Positions 15,136-22,359 are shown, counted from the first letter of the stretch. The stretch is DNA of 23,302 bases from Treponema sp. (GCA_018385415.1 JAHAZA010000025.1:1-23302); one strand, 5' to 3'. The notes: generated by a model from the letters alone, not told the origin. A program made the numbers and translations.

Positions 15136-15504
15136 CGTATCTTGCTAGTAAGCGTCATGTTTGTTCTTCGAGCGCCCACGAGAATTGCTTTCAGCAATTC
15201 TCTGTGTGGGTAGTGATAAGGGAACGTATCTTGCTAGTAAGCGTCATGTTTGTTCTTCGAGCGCTCACGAGAATTGCATTTAGCAATTCTCTGTGTGTGT
15301 AGTGATAAGGGGGCGTACCTTGCTAGTAAGCGTCATGTTTGTTCTTCGAGTGCTCACGAGAATTGCATTTAGCAATTCTCTGTGTGGGTAGTGATAAGTG
15401 GACGTACCTTGCTAGTAAGCGTCATGTTTGTTCTTCGAGCGCTCACGAGAATTGCATTTAGCAATTCTCTGTGTGGGTAGTGATAAGGGGGCGTACCTTG
15501 CTAG
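15136..15504. repeat. 89-bp tandem repeat, 4.15 units, in the amt 3' region
   Basis: CTTGCTAG recurs at 15141, 15230, 15319, 15408 and 15497, exactly 89 bases apart each time. Units differ at only a few positions. Each unit has a near-palindrome CTTGCTAGTAAG, a GAGCGCTC palindrome and a hairpin with arms CACGAGAATTGC and GCAATTCTCTGTG. The period is not a multiple of three, so it is not a protein repeat. The array begins within a few bases of the amt stop codon and ends just before its terminator, so it should be transcribed as 3' UTR. Confidence 0.95.
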
Positions 15505-15510
15505 GAGATC

Positions 15511-15563
15511 TTGAATAAACAAATGGCTGTCTGAGCAATCGGGCAGCTTTTTTGTTTATTCAA
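15511..15563. terminator. glnA-amt operon terminator
   Basis: TTGAATAAACAAA (15511-15523) pairs with TTTGTTTATTCAA (15551-15563), and inside it GCTGTCTG pairs with CGGGCAGC. A six-T run follows the inner stem. The long AT arms make it effective on either strand. Confidence 0.9.
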
Positions 15564-15640
15564 TTGTTTTTTTAAACAGACAAACAGAATCTGATATTAG
15601 AAGGATTCGAACCTGACGACTCAACTTCAATATAAAACCG

Positions 15641-15669
15641 TTGATTACTTATTGTTTTGCGTATAAAAT
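15641..15669 (+). promoter_or_regulatory. Candidate promoter of the leucine-rich repeat gene
   Basis: TTGATT (15641-15646), 17 bases, TAAAAT (15664-15669). The predicted start, about 15676, is one base before the GTG codon, which would give a leaderless mRNA. Confidence 0.4.
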
Positions 15670-15676
15670 TATTTCC

Positions 15677-16456
15677 GTGAAAAGATTTATTTTGACTCTA
15701 TTGTGTTTATTGTGCTTTGGCATTGCATTTGGCAATGAACCATCTGTTGTTTCCGGTGATTATATTATTGATGACTGGAAGATCTATATATCTGAAGAAG
15801 GTAAAATTTCCATCAAGGACTATAAAGGTTCCAGTGAAAATGTTGAAATCCCGGATAACTTTGACGGATTTCCTGTTGTTTCCATTGGAGAAAAGGCTTT
15901 CCAAAATAAAGATTCACTTGTATCTGTTACAATTTCTGATTCTGTAACTTTAATCGACAGGTATGCTTTTGGATCATGCTCTAAGCTTAAATCTGTTGTG
16001 ATTGGTAAAAGTGTGGAAACTATTTCAGAGTATGCATTTGAAGACTGCGAGAGTCTTGAAAAAATTGTAATTCCTGATTCTGTAAAAATAATCAAAGAAT
16101 CTGCATTTTATGGATGCGTAAATTTAACATCAGTTGACTTTGGAAATTCCCTGGAAAAAATAGGAAATGAAGCTTTTAGACAATGTTCAAGTTTAACATC
16201 AGTTGTAATACCTGATTCTGTAAAAGATATTCACTTTGGTGCATTTTCAGCTTGTGAAAGACTTACAGATTTTACAATCGGTAAATCAGTGTTAAGTTTT
16301 GATTATTCACAAATATTTCTTTGGATGGAACCGCTTCATACCATAACACTGAAAAATGCAGGCACAGACTTAATTAAAGTTCCTTCCAGTGTACAGGTAA
16401 TCAAACCTAAGGCAAAATCTCTTAGAGAACAGATGCAGGAAAGAAACGATAAATAA
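15677..16456 (+). CDS. Secreted BspA/TpLRR-type leucine-rich repeat protein
   Basis: From the GTG at 15677 the product has 259 residues and opens with a signal peptide: KR, then a hydrophobic LTLLCLLCFGIAFG core, then cleavage before NEPS. This is why I prefer it to the TTG at 15641, which adds 12 unsuitable residues. The body has about six to seven repeats of about 23 residues with the pattern AF--C--L--V-IP-SV--I, as in IPDSVKIIKESAFYGC. Such LRR_5 proteins of Treponema, Tannerella and Bacteroides are exported and often mediate adhesion or aggregation; that role is inferred. The C-terminus is short and basic-acidic with no obvious anchor or sorting domain. No ribosome site precedes the GTG. 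It has its own terminator. Confidence 0.8.
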   Translation: MKRFILTLLCLLCFGIAFGNEPSVVSGDYIIDDWKIYISEEGKISIKDYKGSSENVEIPDNFDGFPVVSIGEKAFQNKDSLVSVTISDSVTLIDRYAFGSCSKLKSVVIGKSVETISEYAFEDCESLEKIVIPDSVKIIKESAFYGCVNLTSVDFGNSLEKIGNEAFRQCSSLTSVVIPDSVKDIHFGAFSACERLTDFTIGKSVLSFDYSQIFLWMEPLHTITLKNAGTDLIKVPSSVQVIKPKAKSLREQMQERNDK

Positions 16457-16471
16457 TAAAATTCTAACTTG

Positions 16472-16500
16472 AAACCGGGTCTTTTAGGTCCGGTTTTTTA
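16472..16500 (+). terminator. Terminator of the leucine-rich repeat gene
   Basis: AAACCGG (16472-16478) pairs with CCGGTTT (16490-16496), continuing into a T run. Confidence 0.85.
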
Positions 16501-16554
16501 TGTCCTGCCAGTAAACCAGACAATTAAAATAAAGCAGACATAAAATATAACATT

Positions 16555-16573
16555 TTGATATTTCTAATATCAA
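16555..16573. promoter_or_regulatory. Palindrome upstream of the asnB promoter
   Basis: TTGATAT (16555-16561) and ATATCAA (16567-16573) form a 7-5-7 inverted repeat ending 22 bp before the -35 box. It may be a regulator site; no protein can be named. Confidence 0.3.
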
Positions 16574-16595
16574 TTGGTTTTGCATAAATTTAAAC

Positions 16596-16624
16596 TTGAA
16601 TTTAGTTTTAAAAAGTAATATGAT
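16596..16624 (+). promoter_or_regulatory. asnB promoter
   Basis: TTGAAT (16596-16601), 17 bases, TATGAT (16619-16624). The predicted start is about 16631, seven bases before CGGCAA. Confidence 0.65.
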
Positions 16625-16637
16625 ATTTAAATATAAG

Positions 16638-16703
16638 CGGCAAAGAGGTCGTAGATAATGCTTTGTGCAGATGCACAAGGTTTTGTCTACGACCTCTTTT
16701 TTT
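16638..16703 (+). promoter_or_regulatory. CGGCAA leader attenuator of asnB (element B)
   Basis: CGGCAAAGAGGTCGTAGAT is identical to element A before dapL over 19 bases. The 14-bp stem (16642-16655 with 16686-16699) is perfect and runs into seven or more T. The loop is unrelated to element A and contains its own CTTTGTGC-AGAT-GCACAAGG hairpin. It lies between promoter and gene, 66 bases before the asnB start. Confidence 0.75.
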
Positions 16704-16723
16704 ATCGTGGAAAATTTTGATAT

Positions 16724-16771
16724 GGAGGAAAAACAAAAAACTATCATCCGGTTTTTGTTATTATTGTCATG
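16724..16771 (+). promoter_or_regulatory. Distant ribosome site with an intervening hairpin before asnB
   Basis: GGAGG (16724-16728) is 40 bases from the ATG at 16769, too far for normal use, and nothing closer is purine-rich. AACAAAAA (16732-16739) and TTTTTGTT (16752-16759) can form an 8-bp stem that would remove 28 bases and leave a 12-base effective spacing. The stem is AU-rich and weak. Confidence 0.4.
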
Positions 16772-18523
16772 TGTGGATTTGTAGGTGCATTTGATTTAAA
16801 TTCTGGAAGTCAGCCTATTAATGAAGGCTTGAAGGAAGAGCTCAGAAACCAGGTCCTTGAAATGTCGAAGAAGATTCGTCATCGCGGACCAGACTGGAGC
16901 GGAGTCTACACAGGTAATAATGCTATTATCAGTCATGAACGCCTTTCAATTGTAGACCCTCTTTCTGGTAAACAGCCACTTGTTAGTGACGATCAGAAAA
17001 TTATTCTTGCTGCAAATGGTGAGATTTATAACCATAAAGATATTCGTAAAGAGTTTGAAGGAAAATACAACTTCCAGACAGGTTCTGACTGTGAAGCAAT
17101 TATTCCTTTGTATAAAAAATATCGCGAAAGCGGAAACTTTGCAGAAATGGTTGAAAAGTTAAGTGGAATTTTTGCATTCGCACTTTACGATTCAGAAAAG
17201 GATGTTTACCTTATCTGCCGTGATGAAATCGGTGTAATTCCTCTTTACCAGGGATGGGACAAAGAAGGTCACTATTATGTAGCATCAGAACTCAAGGCTC
17301 TGGAAGGTGAATGTGTAACAATCGAAGAATTCCCTAACGGACATTACTTTTATTCAAAAGATGAAAAACCTGTACGCTGGTACAAGCGTGACTGGGAATC
17401 ATACGATGCTGTAAAATCTGCTGCAAAAGCAACAGACGAAAAAGGAGATGTTATCAACCCTGCAGTTATCGAAAAAGTTAAGAACAGCCTTGAAAGTGCA
17501 GTTAAGGCTCAGCTTATGTCTGACGTTCCTTATGGTGTTTTGCTTTCTGGTGGTTTGGACTCTTCTATTATTGCCGCAATCACACAGAAGTTCAGTAAGA
17601 AGCGCGTTGAATCTGATTCGAAAGAGGCAGCTTGGTGGCCACAGCTTCACTCATTTGCCATTGGTCTTGAAGGTTCACCTGACTTAATCGCAGCACAGAA
17701 AGCTGCCGACTATATTGGTACAGTTCACCACGAAGTTCACTTTACAATTCAGGAAGCATTGGATGCGCTTCCAGATGTAATTTATCACATTGAAACTTAC
17801 GATATTACAACAGTTCGTGCTTCAACACCAATGTATCTTTTGGCTCGTGTTATTAAATCAATGGGTATCAAGATGGTACTTTCAGGTGAAGGTTCTGACG
17901 AATTGTTTGGCGGATACTTGTACTTCCACAAGGCTCCTAACGCTCAGGAATTTCACGAAGAACTTGTTCGTAAAATGAGCAAGCTTCATCTTTACGACTG
18001 TCTGCGTGCTAACAAATCACTTATGGCATGGGGCGTTGAAGGTCGTGTTCCATTCCTTGATAAAGACTTTATTGATATCGCAATGAGATTGAACCCAACT
18101 GACAAGATGAACATCAAAATGCCAGACGGTAAACAGCGCATGGAAAAATGGATTATCCGTAAGGCTTTTGAAGATATGCTTCCAGATAGCATTGCATGGC
18201 GCCAGAAGGAACAGTTCTCTGACGGTGTAGGATACAACTGGATCGACACTCTCAAGAAGATGACAGAGGAAAAAGTATCAGATGCAGAATTTGCACGCCG
18301 CGAAAACCGCTTCCCAGTAAACCCTCCAAAAACAAAAGAGGAATATTACTACCGCGAAATCTACAGCCGCCTGTTCCCTTCAGACAGCGCTGCAAAAGTA
18401 GTTCCACACGAAGCAGGCGTTGCATGTTCTACAGCAAAAGCCCTGGAATGGGATGCAGCATGGAAGAACATGGATGAACCATCAGGCCGTGCAATTGCTG
18501 GTGTTCATGACAAAGCTTACTAG
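16769..18523 (+). CDS. asnB: Asparagine synthetase B, glutamine-hydrolysing
   Basis: This enzyme makes asparagine from aspartate, ATP and glutamine in the cytoplasm. The N-terminal Ntn glutaminase domain starts MCGFVGAFD; C2 becomes the nucleophile after removal of the initiator methionine, which fixes the start at 16769 although no ribosome site stands close. RHRGPDWSG and the LSIVDPLSGKQPL region bind glutamine. The synthetase domain carries the PP-loop SGGLDSS (260-266), then LSGEGSDELFGGY, and the C-terminal EGRVPFLD segment. At 584 residues it is slightly longer than the E. coli enzyme (554). It is monocistronic, with a promoter, a leader attenuator and a terminator of its own. Together with the glutamine synthetase operon and dapL it shares the CGGCAA leader. 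Confidence 0.97.
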   Translation: MCGFVGAFDLNSGSQPINEGLKEELRNQVLEMSKKIRHRGPDWSGVYTGNNAIISHERLSIVDPLSGKQPLVSDDQKIILAANGEIYNHKDIRKEFEGKYNFQTGSDCEAIIPLYKKYRESGNFAEMVEKLSGIFAFALYDSEKDVYLICRDEIGVIPLYQGWDKEGHYYVASELKALEGECVTIEEFPNGHYFYSKDEKPVRWYKRDWESYDAVKSAAKATDEKGDVINPAVIEKVKNSLESAVKAQLMSDVPYGVLLSGGLDSSIIAAITQKFSKKRVESDSKEAAWWPQLHSFAIGLEGSPDLIAAQKAADYIGTVHHEVHFTIQEALDALPDVIYHIETYDITTVRASTPMYLLARVIKSMGIKMVLSGEGSDELFGGYLYFHKAPNAQEFHEELVRKMSKLHLYDCLRANKSLMAWGVEGRVPFLDKDFIDIAMRLNPTDKMNIKMPDGKQRMEKWIIRKAFEDMLPDSIAWRQKEQFSDGVGYNWIDTLKKMTEEKVSDAEFARRENRFPVNPPKTKEEYYYREIYSRLFPSDSAAKVVPHEAGVACSTAKALEWDAAWKNMDEPSGRAIAGVHDKAY

Positions 18524-18560
18524 TTCATGATTTAACTTATTGTAAATAAGGATACGAAAT

Positions 18561-18599
18561 AAAAATGGCTGTCAGGATTTTATCTGGCATCCATTTTTT
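18561..18599. terminator. asnB terminator
   Basis: AAAAATGG (18561-18568) pairs with CCATTTTT (18591-18598), with CAG/CTG pairing inside. A-rich and T-rich flanks let it act in both directions between the convergent asnB and phosphatase genes. The bases AAATGGCTGTC also occur in the amt terminator. Confidence 0.75.
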
Positions 18600-18610
18600 G
18601 TTAGAATAAA

Positions 18611-18634
18611 ATTAAGTGTATTGTTTAACACTTT
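18611..18634 (-). terminator. Weak terminator of the phosphatase gene
   Basis: AAGTGT and ACACTT form a 6-bp stem that, read on the minus strand just after the stop codon, is followed by a TTTTATT stretch. Confidence 0.45.
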
Positions 18635-19364
18635 ACTTCTTAACCTCAAGTCCTTCGAGGAACTTATCAATAGGACCAACATTCTTTTCAAGTTCCTCCA
18701 TAAAGCCTTTCAAATATTCTTTGCGAGCTTTGAAAACATCGTCAAGTTTTAATGTTAGTCTAAGGCTCCAGAATACAAGGAAGAATGTAGGACAAAGAAT
18801 GTAAGGTTTGATTCCTGTTTCGTGGTTTGTATAAAGATAATCTTTTAAAATGTCTTTTTCTGAAGCACCAAAGTATTTTAAAAGCAAGGCTGCAATAACA
18901 CCTGTTCGGTCTTTTCCTGCAGTACAGTGAAACAGTACAGGAAGCTGATCTTCTTTAAGTGAGAGAATTGTTTCCAGAATATTTTTGATGTTTTTGCTTC
19001 CATCACCATCAGCCATTGATTTATAAACTTCTACCATTGGAGGAGAATTTTTCAACGAATCAAGACTAATTGATTTTTTGTCACGAGAAACACCGGCTTT
19101 ATTTTCATCAAAAATTGGCATGTGAAAAATTTTGACACCAGAAATTTCTGGATTAGGTTTTTCTAGAAGCTCTTTGTTTGTTCGTAAGTCGATGATAGTT
19201 TTAAGATGATATTTCTCAACAAGAGTCTTAATATCTTCTTCTGAGACTTTATATAATGTTTTACCACGAATATATTTTCCTGTTGGCAAAGTTGTGCCAT
19301 CTTTAAGAGGAATGTTTCCAATATCGCGGTAATTTCTTGTAGATTTCAGTTTAATAATTTTCAC
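18633..19364 (-). CDS. PTP-like (tyrosine/dual-specificity type) phosphatase
   Basis: A 243-residue soluble protein with the CX5R signature HCTAGKDRTG: nucleophile C147 and phosphate-binding R153. The N-terminal RNYRDIGNIPLKDG and the IIDLRTNKE segment are typical of the Tyr_phosphatase_3 family, whose members act on phosphotyrosine or on phosphoinositides. The substrate here cannot be told. A general-acid aspartate could be in the MPIFDE segment, which I have not proven. No signal peptide is seen. The start codon is GTG (19362-19364) with a weak AAGG nine bases upstream. It converges on asnB and appears to be transcribed alone. Confidence 0.82.
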   Translation of the reverse strand: MKIIKLKSTRNYRDIGNIPLKDGTTLPTGKYIRGKTLYKVSEEDIKTLVEKYHLKTIIDLRTNKELLEKPNPEISGVKIFHMPIFDENKAGVSRDKKSISLDSLKNSPPMVEVYKSMADGDGSKNIKNILETILSLKEDQLPVLFHCTAGKDRTGVIAALLLKYFGASEKDILKDYLYTNHETGIKPYILCPTFFLVFWSLRLTLKLDDVFKARKEYLKGFMEELEKNVGPIDKFLEGLEVKK

Positions 19365-19442
19365 TTTAGATACCTTTTTATATTATAACTTAAAAATGGT
19401 TGATAAATAAAGTGGAATTTTTAGAAAAGGGGAATGATACCA

Positions 19443-19485
19443 TAACAGACAGATTTTGTATAAATGAATTTATCTGTTATGGCAA
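19443..19485. repeat. Hairpin between the transporter and phosphatase genes
   Basis: CCATAACAGA and TCTGTTATGG are perfect 10-bp arms around a loop of about 20 bases. It follows the transporter stop codon on the minus strand but lacks a good T run, so termination is uncertain. Confidence 0.5.
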
Positions 19486-19491
19486 AGAAAA

Positions 19492-20223
19492 TTATTTTGT
19501 AGATTCTGAAGGTTCTACAGTTGAAGATTTTGCTTCTTGTTTTTTTGCGATAAGTTTTGCAATATAAATGAAAGGTGTATCAAGCAAACTAGTTACAATA
19601 TAAATTACATAACATGCAGTTGTAATTGAAATAAGTTCTTTCATTGGGAATACAAAAAGGAATGCACCGAAATTGAAAATCACGATGTTAACAAGCTGAG
19701 AAATCAAGGTTGAGAAGTTGTTTCTGAACCAGAGCAATTTGTTATGATCGCCTGTTTTCTTTTCAGTTAATGACCACCATTTATGGTAAAGCCATACATC
19801 AAGCTTTTCAGAAATTGCATAACCGGCAAGGCTTGCAATAAGAATGCGTGGTGTGTTAGTAAACAATTTCTTTACCGAACTCATTGCCCAGTCTGATTCA
19901 GCAGGAATGTAATGTGTCCAGAGGAATGAGAAAAGGATGAACATTACAGTAGTGATAATTCCTACATGAACGCCTTTGTCTGCATCTTTCTTTCCGTAGA
20001 CTTCGCTTAAAATATCTGTTGCAAGATAACTTGCGGCAAACAGTGTATTTCCCAAAGTCTGATCCATTCCGAATGCATGAACCAAAATAGTTACTTCGAT
20101 GTTTGCAAGAATTGCAGAAACAGCGATCCATGCATACAATCCGCCTTTTCCAAATAAGCGCATAAATAAAATAGTTGCGCCAAAGGAAACCAAAAGAGAA
20201 ATAATTAAAAATAATTCATTCAT
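19492..20223 (-). CDS. Queuosine precursor transporter (YhhQ/VUT family)
   Basis: A 243-residue membrane protein with about six hydrophobic segments. It carries family features ASYLATDILSEVYGKKDA (~64-81), NTPRILIASLAGYAISEKLD, RNNFSTLISQLVN and the SLLDTPFIYI stretch near the end. E. coli YhhQ of this family imports preQ0 and preQ1, precursors of the tRNA wobble base queuosine. A preQ1-I-like aptamer about 90 bases upstream supports the same role. The ribosome site AAGGAGG is strong. No queuosine-synthesis gene lies in the window, which fits an organism that salvages precursor. The C-terminal ~20 residues are charged and probably cytoplasmic. Confidence 0.9.
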   Translation of the reverse strand: MNELFLIISLLVSFGATILFMRLFGKGGLYAWIAVSAILANIEVTILVHAFGMDQTLGNTLFAASYLATDILSEVYGKKDADKGVHVGIITTVMFILFSFLWTHYIPAESDWAMSSVKKLFTNTPRILIASLAGYAISEKLDVWLYHKWWSLTEKKTGDHNKLLWFRNNFSTLISQLVNIVIFNFGAFLFVFPMKELISITTACYVIYIVTSLLDTPFIYIAKLIAKKQEAKSSTVEPSESTK

Positions 20224-20313
20224 TTAGAACCTCCTTGTGCGAGAGATTCCGATCGATAAAAAAACGGTTTGTCTAAAGGGAATCTAAAGTTCACCTTTGT
20301 TTTTTTGAGTTGA

Positions 20314-20352
20314 CCTGGTTTTGTTTAACGACAGGAAGGACTTCGAACTGTC
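20314..20352 (-). ncRNA. preQ1-I riboswitch aptamer (candidate)
   Basis: On the minus strand GACAG pairs with CTGTC (P1) around a 13-base loop beginning UUCGAAG. An A-rich tail GUUAAACAAAACCAGG follows and closely resembles the UUAACAAAACAAGG tail of the Thermoanaerobacter tengcongensis preQ1-I aptamer. Loop C and G bases can pair with the tail end to make the H-type pseudoknot. The size (39 nt) and the downstream queuosine-precursor transporter fit. How it controls the gene is unclear: the real ribosome site is about 85 bases further on and no clean terminator is seen. Confidence 0.65.
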
Positions 20353-20377
20353 TTTTGAATGATGGATTTAGAATATC

Positions 20378-20418
20378 AAAATTACCTGTTTATGGGAAGT
20401 AATTTTGATTTTTTAAGT
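20378..20418 (+). other. Hairpin upstream of the preQ1 leader
   Basis: ATCAAAATTAC and GTAATTTTGAT form an 11-bp stem followed by TTTTTT on the plus strand. No plus-strand gene precedes it, so as a terminator it would only insulate against antisense transcription. Confidence 0.45.
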
Positions 20419-20430
20419 GGAATGAATAAA

Positions 20431-20460
20431 AAAAGGCCAGGTAAATAATACCTGACCATA
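20431..20460 (-). terminator. Terminator of the YbjN-like gene
   Basis: On the minus strand GGTCAGGTA pairs with TACCTGGCC around a short ATT-type loop, followed by eight T. Confidence 0.9.
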
Positions 20461-20479
20461 AAATCATGCTGATTATGAA

Positions 20480-20950
20480 TTAAAGAACGTCTTCTTCATG
20501 AAGGTATTCAGCGAAACTGTCTGCAATTCCAAAAATCCATGAAATTGTTTCATTGAAGTTTACTGAATTAATTCCACCAGTTGTACAAATATAATGTTCA
20601 AGAACAACCAAATCTTTGTATGAGTAAGCAGTAGCAAAGATTTTATCTGAGTTCCATTTGTTCAAAAGCTTGCAGAGTCTTGTTTCAGAAACTTTTTCAA
20701 GATCTCCCCACTGTGTATACAGTTTGATAAGTTCTCTATCTTCATCTACTTCAATATAAATACCGATTCCATCAATCTTAATGAAAAGATCACCGTCTTC
20801 ATCAATAAGAGCGTTATCTGAATATTCTTTATCGAGTATATCCATCAATGCTTCAGTTGTGATATCGTCAACAGATAATTCGCTTCCTTTGGCAAATATT
20901 GTCAAAGCAGGAATTGTTAACAAAATGAGCATAGCTAAAAACTTTTTCAT
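20480..20950 (-). CDS. Exported YbjN-domain-like protein
   Basis: 156 residues. A signal peptide (MKKFLAMLILLTIPALTIFAKG, cleavage near residue 21) is followed by an acidic mature domain. The segment CKLLNKWNSDKIFATAYSY, then LVVLEHYICTTGGIN and a final helix WIFGIADSFAEYL, matches the layout of YbjN-type (PF10722) domains, which share the fold of type III secretion chaperones. Their function is poorly known, so I give none. GGAAGG lies before the ATG. It has its own terminator and no close partner. An ordinary secreted hypothetical protein is the alternative. Confidence 0.65.
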   Translation of the reverse strand: MKKFLAMLILLTIPALTIFAKGSELSVDDITTEALMDILDKEYSDNALIDEDGDLFIKIDGIGIYIEVDEDRELIKLYTQWGDLEKVSETRLCKLLNKWNSDKIFATAYSYKDLVVLEHYICTTGGINSVNFNETISWIFGIADSFAEYLHEEDVL

Positions 20951-21019
20951 AGTATCCTTCCCGTTTTAATAATTTTCTTTATATACGAAGATTATCTCAC
21001 AAACCTGGTAATTTTACAA

Positions 21020-21553
21020 TTAATTCCAGCAACGGATAGAATCGCCATCTTTATCAGAGCCATTACCAGTAAGGAGTTTAATTAAATCTATATAAGTTCC
21101 GATCCCGAAAAGACCAAAGGTAAAAATATAAAGAATTCCCATACCGATTTTTCCTTCATAGAACTTGTGAACACCAAAATATCCAAGGAACATACAAAGA
21201 ATAATATCTATCTTTAAATTTTTTTCACTTGTTCCATAATTGTTTCTAAGATCTTTTTTGAAAATTGTTATTAATGAAAGTACAGTAAATATGATTACAC
21301 AGATGATGTAGAGAACAAAAAAGATAATCAAGAAAATTAAAATTGAATCTCCATTCCCAGATGTATTAGCAAATGAAGAAAAAAATTGTGATACGATAGA
21401 AAAGGCTATTTGTAAAAACCCAAAAACTTTTAAAGCACTGGTTAATTTACCTGCATAACCTTTTGTTTCTGCAGCAGTGATGATAGCCCCAATAAAAATG
21501 AATGAAAGAACAGCAGAAATTATTCCTGAAATGATAGAACCGATAATATTCAT
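21020..21553 (-). CDS. TM2-domain membrane protein
   Basis: 177 residues. The N-terminal part has two to three hydrophobic segments (about residues 5-30, 43-62 and 70-98). A C-terminal TM2 domain (~115-162) has the typical GYFGVHKFYEGKIGMGILYI start and a GIGTYIDLIKLL end. TM2 proteins place two short membrane helices around an HKFY turn; their role in bacteria is unknown. GAGG is 7 bases before the ATG. It lies 56 bases after the exported protein encoded upstream on the same strand and may share its transcript. The tail after the TM2 domain is short and hydrophilic. Confidence 0.75.
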   Translation of the reverse strand: MNIIGSIISGIISAVLSFIFIGAIITAAETKGYAGKLTSALKVFGFLQIAFSIVSQFFSSFANTSGNGDSILIFLIIFFVLYIICVIIFTVLSLITIFKKDLRNNYGTSEKNLKIDIILCMFLGYFGVHKFYEGKIGMGILYIFTFGLFGIGTYIDLIKLLTGNGSDKDGDSIRCWN

Positions 21554-21609
21554 TTAGCACCTCTTGAAAAAGAATCTTTGTTAAAAATAGTCATAGAAAA
21601 ATCTTCTTA

Positions 21610-22359
21610 TTAATCGTTGTTAGTATATTTATAACGAACAAACTGATTGTTTTGAATAGTATAAGCAATTTCAAATTTTTCATCAATGTAGATTTTATAA
21701 ATATGAGTATTGCTTTTTGTAAAGTCAGCAGAGTCCCGGGCAATTGTTAAAAGTCCTGCGTTGTTAATGCTCCAGTAAAGAAGAGGTGCAGAAATGCTGA
21801 CTGGTTTTTTGTAGTTAGGAGAAGAGGCTCTTCTTTCTGTACGACCATAGGTTGCTGCAACAATATGACCAACATTAGAGTCGTAATCAAAATAATTATA
21901 ATTTTCAATAGAGCCGTTTGTTGTAATTTTTTCGAGGGAATGATGAATAAGATCTTTTTGTGTCCAGAAAACAGCATTGCTTTTATCTGTCAGTGAAAGG
22001 AATTTTTTGGCTTCGAAATTGTATATTTTGTATCCTTCAACTGTATCAAGAATAATTCCTTTTTCGTAAATGGCCTTGCAAGTTCCCCAATAATAATAAG
22101 ATGCTGTTCTTTGAAGTCCCTTTGGATTTTTTAAAACATCTTTAATTGTCTGAGTATCATATTTGATACCATTTTTATAAACAGTAAATAAAATATTTTT
22201 TTTCTGATAATTGAGGGGAAGAAGATTTGTATAAGTGAAAACAACTTTATAACTTCCATTTTCAACAGAAAATTTTTGATCATTATCAAGCAAAGGTTCG
22301 TCAGCAAATAATGAAATTCCAAAAATCAAAAGAAGTGTATAAATAAAAAACTTTTTCAT
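21610..22359 (-). CDS. Exported protein of unknown function
   Basis: 249 residues with a clear signal peptide (MKKFFIYTLLLIFGISLFA, cleavage before DEP). The mature protein is rich in Y, N, K and T, has no further membrane segment and no lipobox, and looks like a beta-rich periplasmic or surface protein. I recognise no domain. A candidate promoter on the minus strand (TTAACT, 18 bases, TAGAAT) and GGAG before the ATG support expression. A CAGTTA/TAACTG hairpin lies in its leader. Some spirochaete genomes carry families of such small exported proteins; whether this has paralogues cannot be seen here. Confidence 0.6.
   Translation of the reverse strand: MKKFFIYTLLLIFGISLFADEPLLDNDQKFSVENGSYKVVFTYTNLLPLNYQKKNILFTVYKNGIKYDTQTIKDVLKNPKGLQRTASYYYWGTCKAIYEKGIILDTVEGYKIYNFEAKKFLSLTDKSNAVFWTQKDLIHHSLEKITTNGSIENYNYFDYDSNVGHIVAATYGRTERRASSPNYKKPVSISAPLLYWSINNAGLLTIARDSADFTKSNTHIYKIYIDEKFEIAYTIQNNQFVRYKYTNND

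Noticed and set aside
15136..15504. CRISPR array
   Set aside because: The whole 89-bp unit repeats without unique spacers, and no cas genes are present. It is a plain tandem repeat.
16631..16768. T-box or glutamine riboswitch in the asnB leader
   Set aside because: The leader is only about 140 bases, lacks the T-box antiterminator consensus, and the hairpin sequence does not resemble known glutamine aptamers.
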